From: CBFHND01 sp965657085
GTDB lineage: Bacteria; Pseudomonadota; Alphaproteobacteria; Rhodobacterales; Rhodobacteraceae
Direction: 5' to 3'
Assembly: GCA_965657085.1 (NCBI GenBank)
Contig: CBFHND010000040.1
Location: forward strand, 1-20,247
Length of the DNA: 20,247 nt
In this document: piece by piece, positions 6,577 to 13,375 of the stretch
Layout: every line of letters begins with the position of its first letter
How positions within the stretch are numbered: position 1 is the first letter of the stretch
Position numbers and translations under genes: made by a program
Notes under the pieces: generated by a model
What the model saw: only the letters and a program-made list of their open reading frames with translations
Databases searched by the model: none
Told to the model about the DNA's origin: nothing

Positions 6577-7509
6577 ATGATGCCACCTGATGATTTCGAC
6601 CCGGCCACAGGTCATGCCGAAACGCTGGAGCCGGGCCTGCGCCGCATCGTGGCGAACAATCCGTCGCCCATGACCTACCGGGGCACGAACACCTACCTGC
6701 TGGGCGATACCGATCTGGCCGTGATCGACCCCGGCCCACCTGATCAGAGGCATCTGGATGCGATCCTGGCCGCCGTTGGCCCGGCGCAAAAGATCACCCA
6801 TATCATCGTGACCCACAGCCATATCGACCATTCACCGCTGGCCCGCCCGTTGGCACAGGCCACCGGCGCACCGGTCCTGGCCTTCGGCGATGCCACGGCG
6901 GGCCGCAGCGCCGCGATGCGGACACTGGCCGCCGCAGGGCTGGTGGGCGGCGGTGAAGGCATCGACGTGGGCTTTGCCCCGGACACCCGGCTGGCCGATG
7001 GCGATACAATCTCTGGCGCGGGCTGGACCTTGCGCGTCATTCACACGCCCGGACATCTGGGCAATCACATCTGCCTTGGGTGGGGCGATGCCTGCCTCAC
7101 AGCCGATCACGTGATGGGCTGGGCCTCGTCGCTGGTGTCACCGCCAGATGGGGACCTGACCGACTTCATGGCCTCCTGCGCGCGGCTGCAGGCCGAGGAG
7201 TGGCGCGTGTTCTATCCCGGTCACGGGGCGCCCATCGACGATCCCGCCGGACGGCTGGAGTGGCTGGTGGCCCACCGCCTGTCCCGCGAATCCGCTATCC
7301 TGAGTGCTCTCGCTGCGGGGCCCGCCACCGCAGAGACGTTGGCACGGCTGATCTACCTAGACACGCCCGCCGCCCTTCTGGGCGCCGCCACCCGCAACGT
7401 GCTGGCCCACCTTGTGGATTTGACCGGAAAGGGCCGTGTTTCACCTGTGCAGGACCTGCATGAAACCGCCCAATTCCAGTTGATCCCGCCGCCGCCCGCG
7501 CAAAGTTGA
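6577..7509 (+). CDS. Metallo-beta-lactamase-fold hydrolase (LACTB2/glyoxalase II-like)
   Basis: The product (310 residues from 6577) has the MBL metal-binding set in order: Thr-His-Ser-His-Ile-Asp-His (the HxHxDH motif, around residue 90), His-Thr-Pro-Gly-His-Leu-Gly-Asn-His, then Leu-Thr-Ala-Asp-His-Val-Met-Gly, and a Tyr-Pro-Gly-His-Gly C-terminal His motif. A winged-helix-like tail of about 80 residues (Arg-Glu-Ser-Ala-Ile-Leu onwards) is typical of LACTB2-like proteins, some of which are nucleases or hydrolases; the substrate here is unknown. The frame opens at 6553. I chose the ATG at 6577 because AAAGG at 6563-6567 sits 9 nt before it; 6580 is also possible. No signal peptide is visible. 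It is divergent from the sensor kinase with almost no intergenic space. Confidence 0.88.
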   Translation: MMPPDDFDPATGHAETLEPGLRRIVANNPSPMTYRGTNTYLLGDTDLAVIDPGPPDQRHLDAILAAVGPAQKITHIIVTHSHIDHSPLARPLAQATGAPVLAFGDATAGRSAAMRTLAAAGLVGGGEGIDVGFAPDTRLADGDTISGAGWTLRVIHTPGHLGNHICLGWGDACLTADHVMGWASSLVSPPDGDLTDFMASCARLQAEEWRVFYPGHGAPIDDPAGRLEWLVAHRLSRESAILSALAAGPATAETLARLIYLDTPAALLGAATRNVLAHLVDLTGKGRVSPVQDLHETAQFQLIPPPPAQS

Positions 7510-7528
7510 TTTTTCCGCGTAAACCCTC

Positions 7529-7557
7529 TGGACGCGCCAAAAACCTGTTGCTATACG
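7529..7557 (+). promoter_or_regulatory. Probable sigma-70 promoter of tRNA-Asn
   Basis: TGGACG (7529-7534) and TATACG (7552-7557) are spaced by 17 nt, placing a start near 7564 and the mature tRNA 5' end at 7569. The arrangement matches the promoter proposed for the other tRNA in this window (17-nt spacer, start a few bases before the mature end). Confidence 0.5.
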
Positions 7558-7568
7558 GCGCAAACCGT

Positions 7569-7643
7569 TCCGGCGTAGCTCAGCGGTAGAGCAGTTGACT
7601 GTTAATCAATTGGTCGTAGGTTCGATCCCTACCGCCGGAGCCA
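7569..7643 (+). tRNA. tRNA-Asn (anticodon GTT)
   Basis: A 75-nt cloverleaf is visible. The acceptor stem TCCGGCG (7569-7575) pairs with CGCCGGA, followed by discriminator G7640 and an encoded CCA (7641-7643). The D stem is GCTC/GAGC. The anticodon arm is GTTGA/TCAAT with loop CTGTTAA, anticodon GTT. The T arm is GTAGG/CCTAC with loop TTCGATC. It is a complete single gene, not a cluster, and I see no integrase or att-like duplication beside it. Confidence 0.97.
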
Positions 7644-7737
7644 TTTTCCCAATCCTTGCATGTGATGCAGAGCACTTGTGCGCAGGTGTGCGCGCGTGAG
7701 CGTTAAAACCATCGCCACTGCACGTCAGCGCATCCGG

Positions 7738-8376
7738 TCAGAACAGCGCCAGCCAGACACCCACGAACATCAGCACCGCGCCCAGGTTCACCCATGTGTG
7801 CCAGATCGCATAGCGGTAAGGCATGGTCTTGCGCGCGTAGAACCCTGTGCCGATAACATAGCACGCAGCGCCGCCCAGAACGCACCACAGGGTGGCTAAC
7901 GGGACGCCGCCGAGGTCTGGCAGGGCCGAAAGGCCCAAAGCGCCAAGGCCGAGGTAGGATGCGGTGGACCAAGGACCCTTGACGGTCGCACTGAAAATCT
8001 TCTTCCAGACCGCCGCCGCCGTCAGCCCCCAACAAATCCACAGCAACGCCGAGGTCCAGGACGTGCCGGCCAGCACGAAAAACGGTGTGAAGGTGCCCGT
8101 GATGCTGGGATAGATCGCGGCGTGGTCGATGCGGCGCAGGGTTGTGCGGTGCGCGTGCCAGCCCGAGAAATGATAGGTGACCGAGGCCAGATTCGACGCC
8201 AGCGCGCAGAGCACATAGACCACCACGGCCATCTGCAAGGCCCCCGACAGCACCCCCTGCCCGCGCAGCAACAGCGCACCGCCCGCCGTCAGGATCATCG
8301 CGAAGCCCACAGCGTGGACATAGGCGTCGGCGCGGCGATGGGCGGGCACAGGGCTGGGATAGGTCACAGTCGTCAT
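7738..8376 (-). CDS. Hemolysin III / PAQR-family integral membrane protein
   Basis: The 212-residue product has about seven hydrophobic segments and the PAQR/hemolysin III pattern: Ser64-x4-His69 in Ala-Ser-Val-Thr-Tyr-His-Phe-Ser-Gly, then Arg-Arg-Ile-Asp84-His85-Ala-Ala-Ile-Tyr, and a C-terminal Tyr-Ala-Ile-Trp-His-Thr-Trp-Val segment (His193). Family members sit in the inner membrane and many are related to eukaryotic hydrolase-like receptors; their bacterial role is poorly defined, and 'hemolysin' is mostly a historical name. The C-terminal motif is normally His-x3-His; here its first position is Tyr189. The start at 8376 (Met-Thr-Thr-Val) is preferred over the upstream open frame to 8412. 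It lies 119 nt downstream of devA on the same strand. Confidence 0.85.
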   Translation of the reverse strand: MTTVTYPSPVPAHRRADAYVHAVGFAMILTAGGALLLRGQGVLSGALQMAVVVYVLCALASNLASVTYHFSGWHAHRTTLRRIDHAAIYPSITGTFTPFFVLAGTSWTSALLWICWGLTAAAVWKKIFSATVKGPWSTASYLGLGALGLSALPDLGGVPLATLWCVLGGAACYVIGTGFYARKTMPYRYAIWHTWVNLGAVLMFVGVWLALF

Positions 8377-8495
8377 GGCCGCACCAAAAGCGCAACGCTC
8401 GCGCCTGTGCAATCAGGACGCGGGGTCATTTGCCCGGCCAGCGTCCCAAGGTCGTTGTCAGCCGCCACACCGCAGGCGCAAGACCCGCGCCGAAC

Positions 8496-9203
8496 CTACG
8501 CCCCGGTGTCCTTCACGATCCGCCCCTCTTCGAGGGTGATGATACGGTCGGCCATTTCCAGAATACGGGTGTCATGTGTCACCATCACCGTGGTCGTGCC
8601 GCGTTGAACGCCGAGCGTTTTCAGCATCTTCACCACGTTCATGCCCGACACTGAATCAAGGGCCGCAGTAGGTTCATCCGCAAACACCACCTCGGGGTTG
8701 GCAACCAGCGCGCGGGCGACGGCGACACGTTGTTTCTGTCCGCCCGAGAGGTTGCCGGGCAGATAATCCAGCCGGTCCTCCAGCCCCAGTAGGCCAAGCA
8801 TATGGCGGGCTGCGGCCTTTTGCATGGCCGCATCGCCGCGCCCGTGCACCTCCAGCCCCATCAGGACGTTCTGAGTGGCCGTCAGGCTTTCGTGCAGGTT
8901 GTGCGCCTGAAAGATGAACCCAAGCCGCCGCCGCAGGGCCACCTGCTGGGCCTCGCTTGCGCCGTTGAGCTCTTGACCCAGCAATTGCACGCTGCCGTCC
9001 TGCACATCGCGCAGGCATCCCATCAGGGTCAGCACCGTGGTCTTGCCCGACCCGGACGGCCCCATGAGCACGGTCAGGGTGCCTTTCTCCAGGGTCAGCG
9101 ACACGTCCCAAATGGCTTGCTTGCGCGCATCGCCGGACCCGAACCAATGGTTCAGCCCGCGCACAGTCACCGGCCCGGTGCGGGTGGCCACCGCCCCATC
9201 CAT
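8496..9203 (-). CDS. devA: DevA-type ABC transporter ATPase
   Basis: The 235-residue ATPase carries Walker A Gly-Pro-Ser-Gly-Ser-Gly-Lys-Thr-Thr (48-56), a Q-loop in Gly-Phe-Ile-Phe-Gln-Ala-His-Asn-Leu (about 95-103), signature Leu-Ser-Gly-Gly-Gln (152-156), Walker B Val-Val-Phe-Ala-Asp-Glu (172-177) and a switch His in Val-Thr-His-Asp. The LeuGlyGlnGluLeu-x-GlyAlaSer segment and the overall sequence resemble DevA, the ATPase of the DevBCA exporter known from heterocyst glycolipid export in cyanobacteria; LolD and MacB are more distant relatives. Its ATG overlaps the devC stop by one base (TGATG), so translation is probably coupled. It is the last gene of devB-devC-devA. The specific family name rests on memory of the family sequence. 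Confidence 0.88.
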   Translation of the reverse strand: MDGAVATRTGPVTVRGLNHWFGSGDARKQAIWDVSLTLEKGTLTVLMGPSGSGKTTVLTLMGCLRDVQDGSVQLLGQELNGASEAQQVALRRRLGFIFQAHNLHESLTATQNVLMGLEVHGRGDAAMQKAAARHMLGLLGLEDRLDYLPGNLSGGQKQRVAVARALVANPEVVFADEPTAALDSVSGMNVVKMLKTLGVQRGTTTVMVTHDTRILEMADRIITLEEGRIVKDTGA

Positions 9204-10378
9204 CAGAACAGGTCCGCCGGGTCAGCACCCGCAAGCCGGCGGGTGGCGATCATGCCCGACAGCGCACAGGCAAGAAGCGTGCCCAGAAACACCGACACCG
9301 CACGCGCAAAATCCATTGCCACGGGCAGCCCCGTGGCCCCGCTCAGCACCTCGTAGAGGCCCAATGACACCACTATCCCCGGCACAAATCCAAAGAGTGC
9401 CAGCACAATCGCTTCTTCGAAGACAATGCCCAGAAAGAAAGGTTGCCCGTAGCCCATCGCCTTGAACGTCGCGTATTCACGCAGGTGGTCGGAGACGTCA
9501 CTGGACAGGATCTGATAGACGATCACGATGCCGACCAGAACGCCCATCAACACCCCAAAGCCAAAGATGATGCCGGTTGGCCGCTCGATCGTCTGATAAC
9601 GCAAGTCGGCGGCGGCGGCGTCCTCATAGGTGGAAACCGTGACGATATCTGGCGAAAACACGGATTGCAGGCGGGCCACGACAATCGCAGGGTCCACGCC
9701 ATCTGCGACCTTCAACAGGATGCGATTGGGGGCCGCGGCACTGCGGCTGCCAAAAAGTCGCAAGAAGGTCTGATCGGAGGCGACAAGCGTGCCATCCGCG
9801 TTGAACCCGCCCCCAATCTCCAAGGTCGCCACCGCGCGCAACGTGCGGTTCGACACCTCGAAAACATAAGGATCAGAACTGCTTATCGCGTCAAGTTCAC
9901 CTTCGGGAACGCCGCGCGCCAACTTGTCTATCAGCACCGTGTCTTCAAGGATCAACTCATCGAAGTTCTGCGCGATATGGGGGGCGAGGAATGCTTTTGC
10001 ATCGCTGTCGACGCCGAAGGTTTGCAAGGTTGACGATGACCCATCCGCCCGCTGCCATTCAAGGTTGGCGAGATAGAGCGCAAGGCCGTCCACAACGCCC
10101 GGCACGGCAAAGGCCTGAAACATGCGTTGGCGGGCGATGTTGCTGCCGTCGGTCAAAGTGTTGGAATCGGCCGAGGCGAGGATAATATCCGCGCGAAACA
10201 ACTGGTAAGGGGCGATTGTCGTGGCATTCAGCGCGCCCATGATGCCCAGCTGCACGAACACCAGCAGGTTGGCAAAGGCCACCCCGGCAATGGCCGCCAA
10301 CAAACGTCCCCGGTTGTGCGACAACTGCAGCCAGCCAATGGGCAGCCGCCCAAAAAGCGCTATCAGCACCCAGGTCAT
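9203..10378 (-). CDS. devC: DevC-type FtsX-like ABC permease
   Basis: The 391-residue product has the MacB/FtsX-like topology: a first membrane helix at about residues 26-48, a large periplasmic region (about 50-265), then three membrane helices at roughly 270-292, 315-340 and 360-378, and a short C-terminal tail. The conserved cytoplasmic Glu-Tyr-Ala-Thr-Phe-Lys-Ala-Met-Gly-Tyr coupling helix lies just after helix 2. In DevBCA systems the permease dimer works with the HlyD-like adaptor and a TolC-type outer-membrane channel. It overlaps devB by 4 nt (ATGA) and devA by 1 nt. No TolC-like gene is present in the window. The product is full length with no sign of disruption. Confidence 0.9.
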   Translation of the reverse strand: MTWVLIALFGRLPIGWLQLSHNRGRLLAAIAGVAFANLLVFVQLGIMGALNATTIAPYQLFRADIILASADSNTLTDGSNIARQRMFQAFAVPGVVDGLALYLANLEWQRADGSSSTLQTFGVDSDAKAFLAPHIAQNFDELILEDTVLIDKLARGVPEGELDAISSSDPYVFEVSNRTLRAVATLEIGGGFNADGTLVASDQTFLRLFGSRSAAAPNRILLKVADGVDPAIVVARLQSVFSPDIVTVSTYEDAAAADLRYQTIERPTGIIFGFGVLMGVLVGIVIVYQILSSDVSDHLREYATFKAMGYGQPFFLGIVFEEAIVLALFGFVPGIVVSLGLYEVLSGATGLPVAMDFARAVSVFLGTLLACALSGMIATRRLAGADPADLF

Positions 10379-11601
10379 TCGGTGATCCGGCTTGCGTCGA
10401 TGCGCGCCACCACCTGCAGGTTGGTCAGCCGCTGCGACCTCGTGCTCGATTCAGGATCAAGCACCACGATCACGTCAACCACGCGCGCGTCCGTGTTGGC
10501 CGCAGGATCGTCGGAGGTGATGGATTGCCGCCCGATCTGAAGCCCGATGGCGCTGACCTGCCCGCTTAACGGGGAGGAAAGCGCCTCTGCGGTGACGGTG
10601 ACCGGATCACCGATGGTCACCCGGCCGATCATTGTCTGGTACACCTCGGCCTCGACCGTCATCTGCGTGGTATCACCGATATGCACCACACCGTCCGTGT
10701 CAGGCCTTTCGCCGGGTCGGGCCACGACCTTGATCACGGTGCCGTCGATAGGGGCACGCACATAGGCCTTTTCCAGATCGCGTTCCGCCTGCACCAATTG
10801 CGCCTGGGCCGCTTTCAGGTTGGCCCGAGAGACCGCGATATCGGCCTGAATACCGGACCCGCCGTTGCTTTCGAACCGCGACAGGGTTGCGCGGGCTTTC
10901 TCGACATCGCGGGTGGCCTCGTCCGCCCGTGCGGTGGCGGTGTCCAGCACGGCGCGGGTTGTCACCCCCCGCTCCATCAGGGCGGTGGTGCGGGCCAATT
11001 CCTCACGGGCCGCCTTTTCGGTGGCCAGCGCACGTTCAAGCGACGCACGCGCCTCGTCCCGCCCGGCCTTTGTGGAATATTCGATCTGTTCCAGCGTGGC
11101 CTCGGCCACGGCCAGATTTGCGCGGCTCGATTGAAGGGCTCCGTCCAACTGTGGCAGGCTGTCCAGAACGGCCAGAATCTGGCCCTGGGTGGCCGTTTCG
11201 CCCTCTTGCACGCGGATTTCGGCCACGCGCGCATCCCCTGCCCCAAACGGCAGCGCCACGGTGATCACATCGCCGCGCGGGATGATCCGCCCAAGGGCCA
11301 CGATGTCACCTTCGCTGACCACCGCGATTTCCTGCGCGGTTTCGATCTGCTGTATGGCCACGGCGATGGGCGTATCGGTGCCGCCGCCGGGCGTCAGCCC
11401 CGTGGCCCGAAACACCGCCTGCAAGCCCGGAGGCTGGAAATAAAGGCCAAGAAGCCCGCCGATGAACAACAAGGCCAACGCGCCGGGAATAAGGAAAAGC
11501 CGGCTGCGCCCCGTGGTGCGTCGCGGTGTGGCCAGACCCTTGGCCGATATGCCATTGTCCACAAGGGGAAGCTCTTGCGAGGAGGTGTTGCTGTCGTTCA
11601 T
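10375..11601 (-). CDS. devB: DevB-type HlyD/RND-like periplasmic adaptor
   Basis: The 408-residue product starts with about 34 cytoplasmic residues, one membrane segment (about 35-54), then a periplasmic adaptor: a beta-rich Gly-Arg-Ile-Ile-Pro-Arg-Gly region, a biotinyl-lipoyl-like half motif, a long Ala/Glu/Arg-rich coiled-coil hairpin (roughly residues 140-280), the returning half Ala-Pro-Ile-Asp-Gly-Thr-Val, and a beta-barrel part. Such adaptors link an inner-membrane ABC exporter to an outer-membrane channel. The frame is open to 11820, but the ATG at 11601 has a purine-rich GGGTGG before it and gives the expected N-terminus. It is first in the operon and its start lies 26 nt from the 22-bp palindrome that separates it from the TetR gene. 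Confidence 0.9.
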   Translation of the reverse strand: MNDSNTSSQELPLVDNGISAKGLATPRRTTGRSRLFLIPGALALLFIGGLLGLYFQPPGLQAVFRATGLTPGGGTDTPIAVAIQQIETAQEIAVVSEGDIVALGRIIPRGDVITVALPFGAGDARVAEIRVQEGETATQGQILAVLDSLPQLDGALQSSRANLAVAEATLEQIEYSTKAGRDEARASLERALATEKAAREELARTTALMERGVTTRAVLDTATARADEATRDVEKARATLSRFESNGGSGIQADIAVSRANLKAAQAQLVQAERDLEKAYVRAPIDGTVIKVVARPGERPDTDGVVHIGDTTQMTVEAEVYQTMIGRVTIGDPVTVTAEALSSPLSGQVSAIGLQIGRQSITSDDPAANTDARVVDVIVVLDPESSTRSQRLTNLQVVARIDASRITE

Positions 11602-11615
11602 GTCGCCACCCGTGA

Positions 11616-11663
11616 TTGCGCCAACCCTTAATGACACGTATGTCATTAACTTCGTCCTGACAA
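11616..11663. promoter_or_regulatory. Overlapping divergent promoter candidates between devB and the TetR gene
   Basis: Toward the TetR gene, TTGCGC (11616-11621) and TATGTC (11639-11644) are 17 nt apart. Toward devB, on the - strand, TTGTCA (11663-11658) and TACGTG (11640-11635) are also 17 nt apart. Both -10 candidates fall inside the palindrome, so a protein bound there could block both promoters. The -10 matches are weak, so this is a proposal only. Confidence 0.35.
11628..11649. promoter_or_regulatory. 22-bp palindromic operator candidate for the TetR regulator
   Basis: The arms TTAATGACA (11628-11636) and TGTCATTAA (11641-11649) are perfect reverse complements, separated by CGTA. The site lies in the 73-bp gap between the divergent devB (start 11601) and TetR (start 11675) genes, where TetR-family regulators usually bind. 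It is AT-rich compared with its surroundings. Confidence 0.75.
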
Positions 11664-11674
11664 GAGAGGCCCGC

Positions 11675-12298
11675 GTGAAAGACCCTACCCCCCGAAAACG
11701 GCGCAAGGACGCGCGCCCGTCCGAGATCATCACCGCCGCCTTGCAGGAATTTGGGCAAAATGGGTTCGCTGGCACCACGCTGTCCGGGGTGGCCAGCCGC
11801 GCGGGCATCTCGCGCACCACGATTTACCTCTATTTCGATACCAAGGAGGCGATTTTCGAGGCCGCGATGCGCGCGGCAGTCGAGACCACGATCGACGACG
11901 TGGCCGGGATGATCGCAACCGTTGAAGGCGACTTTCGCAGTCTCTTCAACCGCATGATCACGCTGATCTATGGCAGGCTGGTGCAGAGCGAGGCCTCGGT
12001 CATCCTCAAGATCCTCGTCGCCGAAGGCCATGCCATGCCCGACCTCGTGGCCCTTTACCGCAACGAGATCCTCAGCAAGGGCGAACGCACGATGCATGCG
12101 CTGATCGAACGGGGCATTGCCCGAGGCGAATTGGGGCCGGCAGCACGCGATCTGGATGTGCGGGTGCTGATGGCGCCCGCGATTTTTGCGGCGATCTGGA
12201 CGCAGGTCTTCGACCGGGTCGATCCGCTGGATCAAACGGCCTTTCAGGCCTCGCATGTTCAAATGGTGTGCGACGCCCTGCTGGCCACGAAGGTCTGA
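11675..12298 (+). CDS. TetR/AcrR-family transcriptional regulator
   Basis: The product is 207 residues, a normal size for the family. A basic N-terminal tail (Pro-Arg-Lys-Arg-Arg-Lys) precedes the DNA-binding domain. The helix-turn-helix lies at about residues 34-60: Thr-Thr-Leu-Ser-Gly-Val-Ala-Ser-Arg-Ala-Gly-Ile-Ser-Arg-Thr-Thr-Ile-Tyr then Tyr-Phe-Asp-Thr-Lys-Glu. The C-terminal ligand-binding half is helical, with no recognisable ligand motif. The start is taken as GTG at 11675 because GAGAGG lies 5 nt upstream; the frame is open further but crosses the palindrome. It is divergent from devBCA, so control of that exporter and autoregulation through the palindrome are the natural inference. 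It ends 24 nt from the convergent aminotransferase gene. Confidence 0.9.
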   Translation: MKDPTPRKRRKDARPSEIITAALQEFGQNGFAGTTLSGVASRAGISRTTIYLYFDTKEAIFEAAMRAAVETTIDDVAGMIATVEGDFRSLFNRMITLIYGRLVQSEASVILKILVAEGHAMPDLVALYRNEILSKGERTMHALIERGIARGELGPAARDLDVRVLMAPAIFAAIWTQVFDRVDPLDQTAFQASHVQMVCDALLATKV

Positions 12299-12322
12299 AG
12301 CCGCGCCTCTGTCACGCGTCGC

Positions 12323-13258
12323 TCAGCGCCCCTGCGCCGCGACCTGATCGGCGATCAGCCCCTTGTAGAGGCTGCGGATGCGGTGAAACACAGGCCCTGC
12401 CTGACCGCCCCCGATCTCTCTGCCGTCGATGTCGAAAACAGGTGTCTGCGCGCCAAAAGTTCCGGTCAGAAACGCCTCGTCCGCGCCATAGGTGTCGACC
12501 AGTGAAAAATTGCGCTCGTGAACCGGGATGTCATTGGCGCGGCACAGGTCGATCACCTTTTGGCGGGTGATCCCGTTCATGCAGTAGTCCCCCGTCGAGG
12601 TCCAAACCGCACCCTTGCGGACAATGAAGAAATTGCAGGCATTGGTGGTGTTCACAAAGCCGAACGGGTCCAGCATCAACGCCTCGTCGGCGCCTGCGCG
12701 GACCGCATGGTTGAGCGCGATGATGCAGTTGAGCTTGGAATGGGAGTTCAGCTTGGCATCCTGCGTCAGTGGCAGGCCCCTGTGGTGCGGCACCGTGTGC
12801 AGGCGGATACCACGGGTGATCGCGCTGTCATCGGGTTTGGAATGCTCCGCGATGATGACCACGGTGCTGCCAAAGACGCTGAGGTGCGGATGCTGGAACG
12901 GTTTGCGCTTGCGCCCGCGTGTCACCATCACCCGCAGATGCACGTCGGTGTGCATGTCGTTGGCCGCCAGCGTGTCCCGGATGGCGGACGTCAGCGCGTC
13001 ACGGGTCATGCCGATATCAAGGTCGATATAAAGCGCCGCCTCGTAAAGCCGGTCGAGGTGTTCATCGAGAAAGCTCAGAACCCCGTCATAGAGGCGCAGC
13101 CCCTCCCAGATGCCATCACCCAGCATGAAGCCACTGTCATAAACGGACACCACCGCCTGTTCACGCGGTACGATCTGGCCGTCCACGTAGATCAGAATGT
13201 GATCGTTGCGGGCGTCCGCCGCGGCGTCATGGGTCGAGATATGGTCGGGATCGGTCAT
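12323..13258 (-). CDS. Class IV (fold-type IV) PLP aminotransferase
   Basis: The 311-residue product belongs to the branched-chain / D-amino-acid aminotransferase / aminodeoxychorismate lyase superfamily. Family features include Tyr-Asp-Ser-Gly-Phe-Met-Leu-Gly-Asp-Gly-Ile-Trp-Glu-Gly near 40-53, Arg-Leu-Tyr just after, and Val-Met-Val-Thr-Arg-Gly near 110-115. The PLP lysine is probably Lys169 (Asp-Ala-Lys), with Lys175 close by; I could not settle which. Where most members have Glu contacting the PLP ring nitrogen, this one appears to have Thr204 (Gly-Phe-Val-Asn-Thr-Thr-Asn). The start at 13258 has AAGAGG 6 nt upstream; the open frame continues to 14350 but is antisense to the epimerase. 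The exact substrate is not determined. It is divergent from the epimerase gene. Confidence 0.85.
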   Translation of the reverse strand: MTDPDHISTHDAAADARNDHILIYVDGQIVPREQAVVSVYDSGFMLGDGIWEGLRLYDGVLSFLDEHLDRLYEAALYIDLDIGMTRDALTSAIRDTLAANDMHTDVHLRVMVTRGRKRKPFQHPHLSVFGSTVVIIAEHSKPDDSAITRGIRLHTVPHHRGLPLTQDAKLNSHSKLNCIIALNHAVRAGADEALMLDPFGFVNTTNACNFFIVRKGAVWTSTGDYCMNGITRQKVIDLCRANDIPVHERNFSLVDTYGADEAFLTGTFGAQTPVFDIDGREIGGGQAGPVFHRIRSLYKGLIADQVAAQGR

Positions 13259-13267
13259 CGCGGGCCT

Positions 13268-13355
13268 CTTGAGCATTTGTGCCCCCTTGAACGCCACGTT
13301 GTCCCCCATGGTCAAGGGGCCTGTGGTGTTGCGCGGCCACTGGTCAAGCGCTTGA
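13268..13355. promoter_or_regulatory. Cluster of TCAAG/CTTGA half-sites in a divergent intergenic region
   Basis: Five copies occur in under 90 bp: CTTGA at 13268-13272 and 13286-13290, TCAAG at 13312-13316 and 13344-13348, and CTTGA at 13351-13355. Two pairs form inverted repeats: CCCCTTGA (13283-13290) with TCAAGGGG (13312-13319), and the perfect 12-bp palindrome TCAAGCGCTTGA (13344-13355). They fill the 117-bp gap between the divergent aminotransferase and epimerase genes, a natural place for a shared regulator. Confidence 0.45.
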
Positions 13356-13375
13356 GGCTGGGCCAGAGTGCCGAA

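Noticed and set aside
4417..7643. Possible integration sites at the two tRNA genes
   Set aside because: No integrase gene, no duplicated tRNA 3' end and no change of gene character was found on either side.
8377..8495. Possible terminator after devA (GGCGC/GCGCC)
   Set aside because: The stem is only 5 bp with a 7-nt loop and no T-run, so I could not support it as a terminator.
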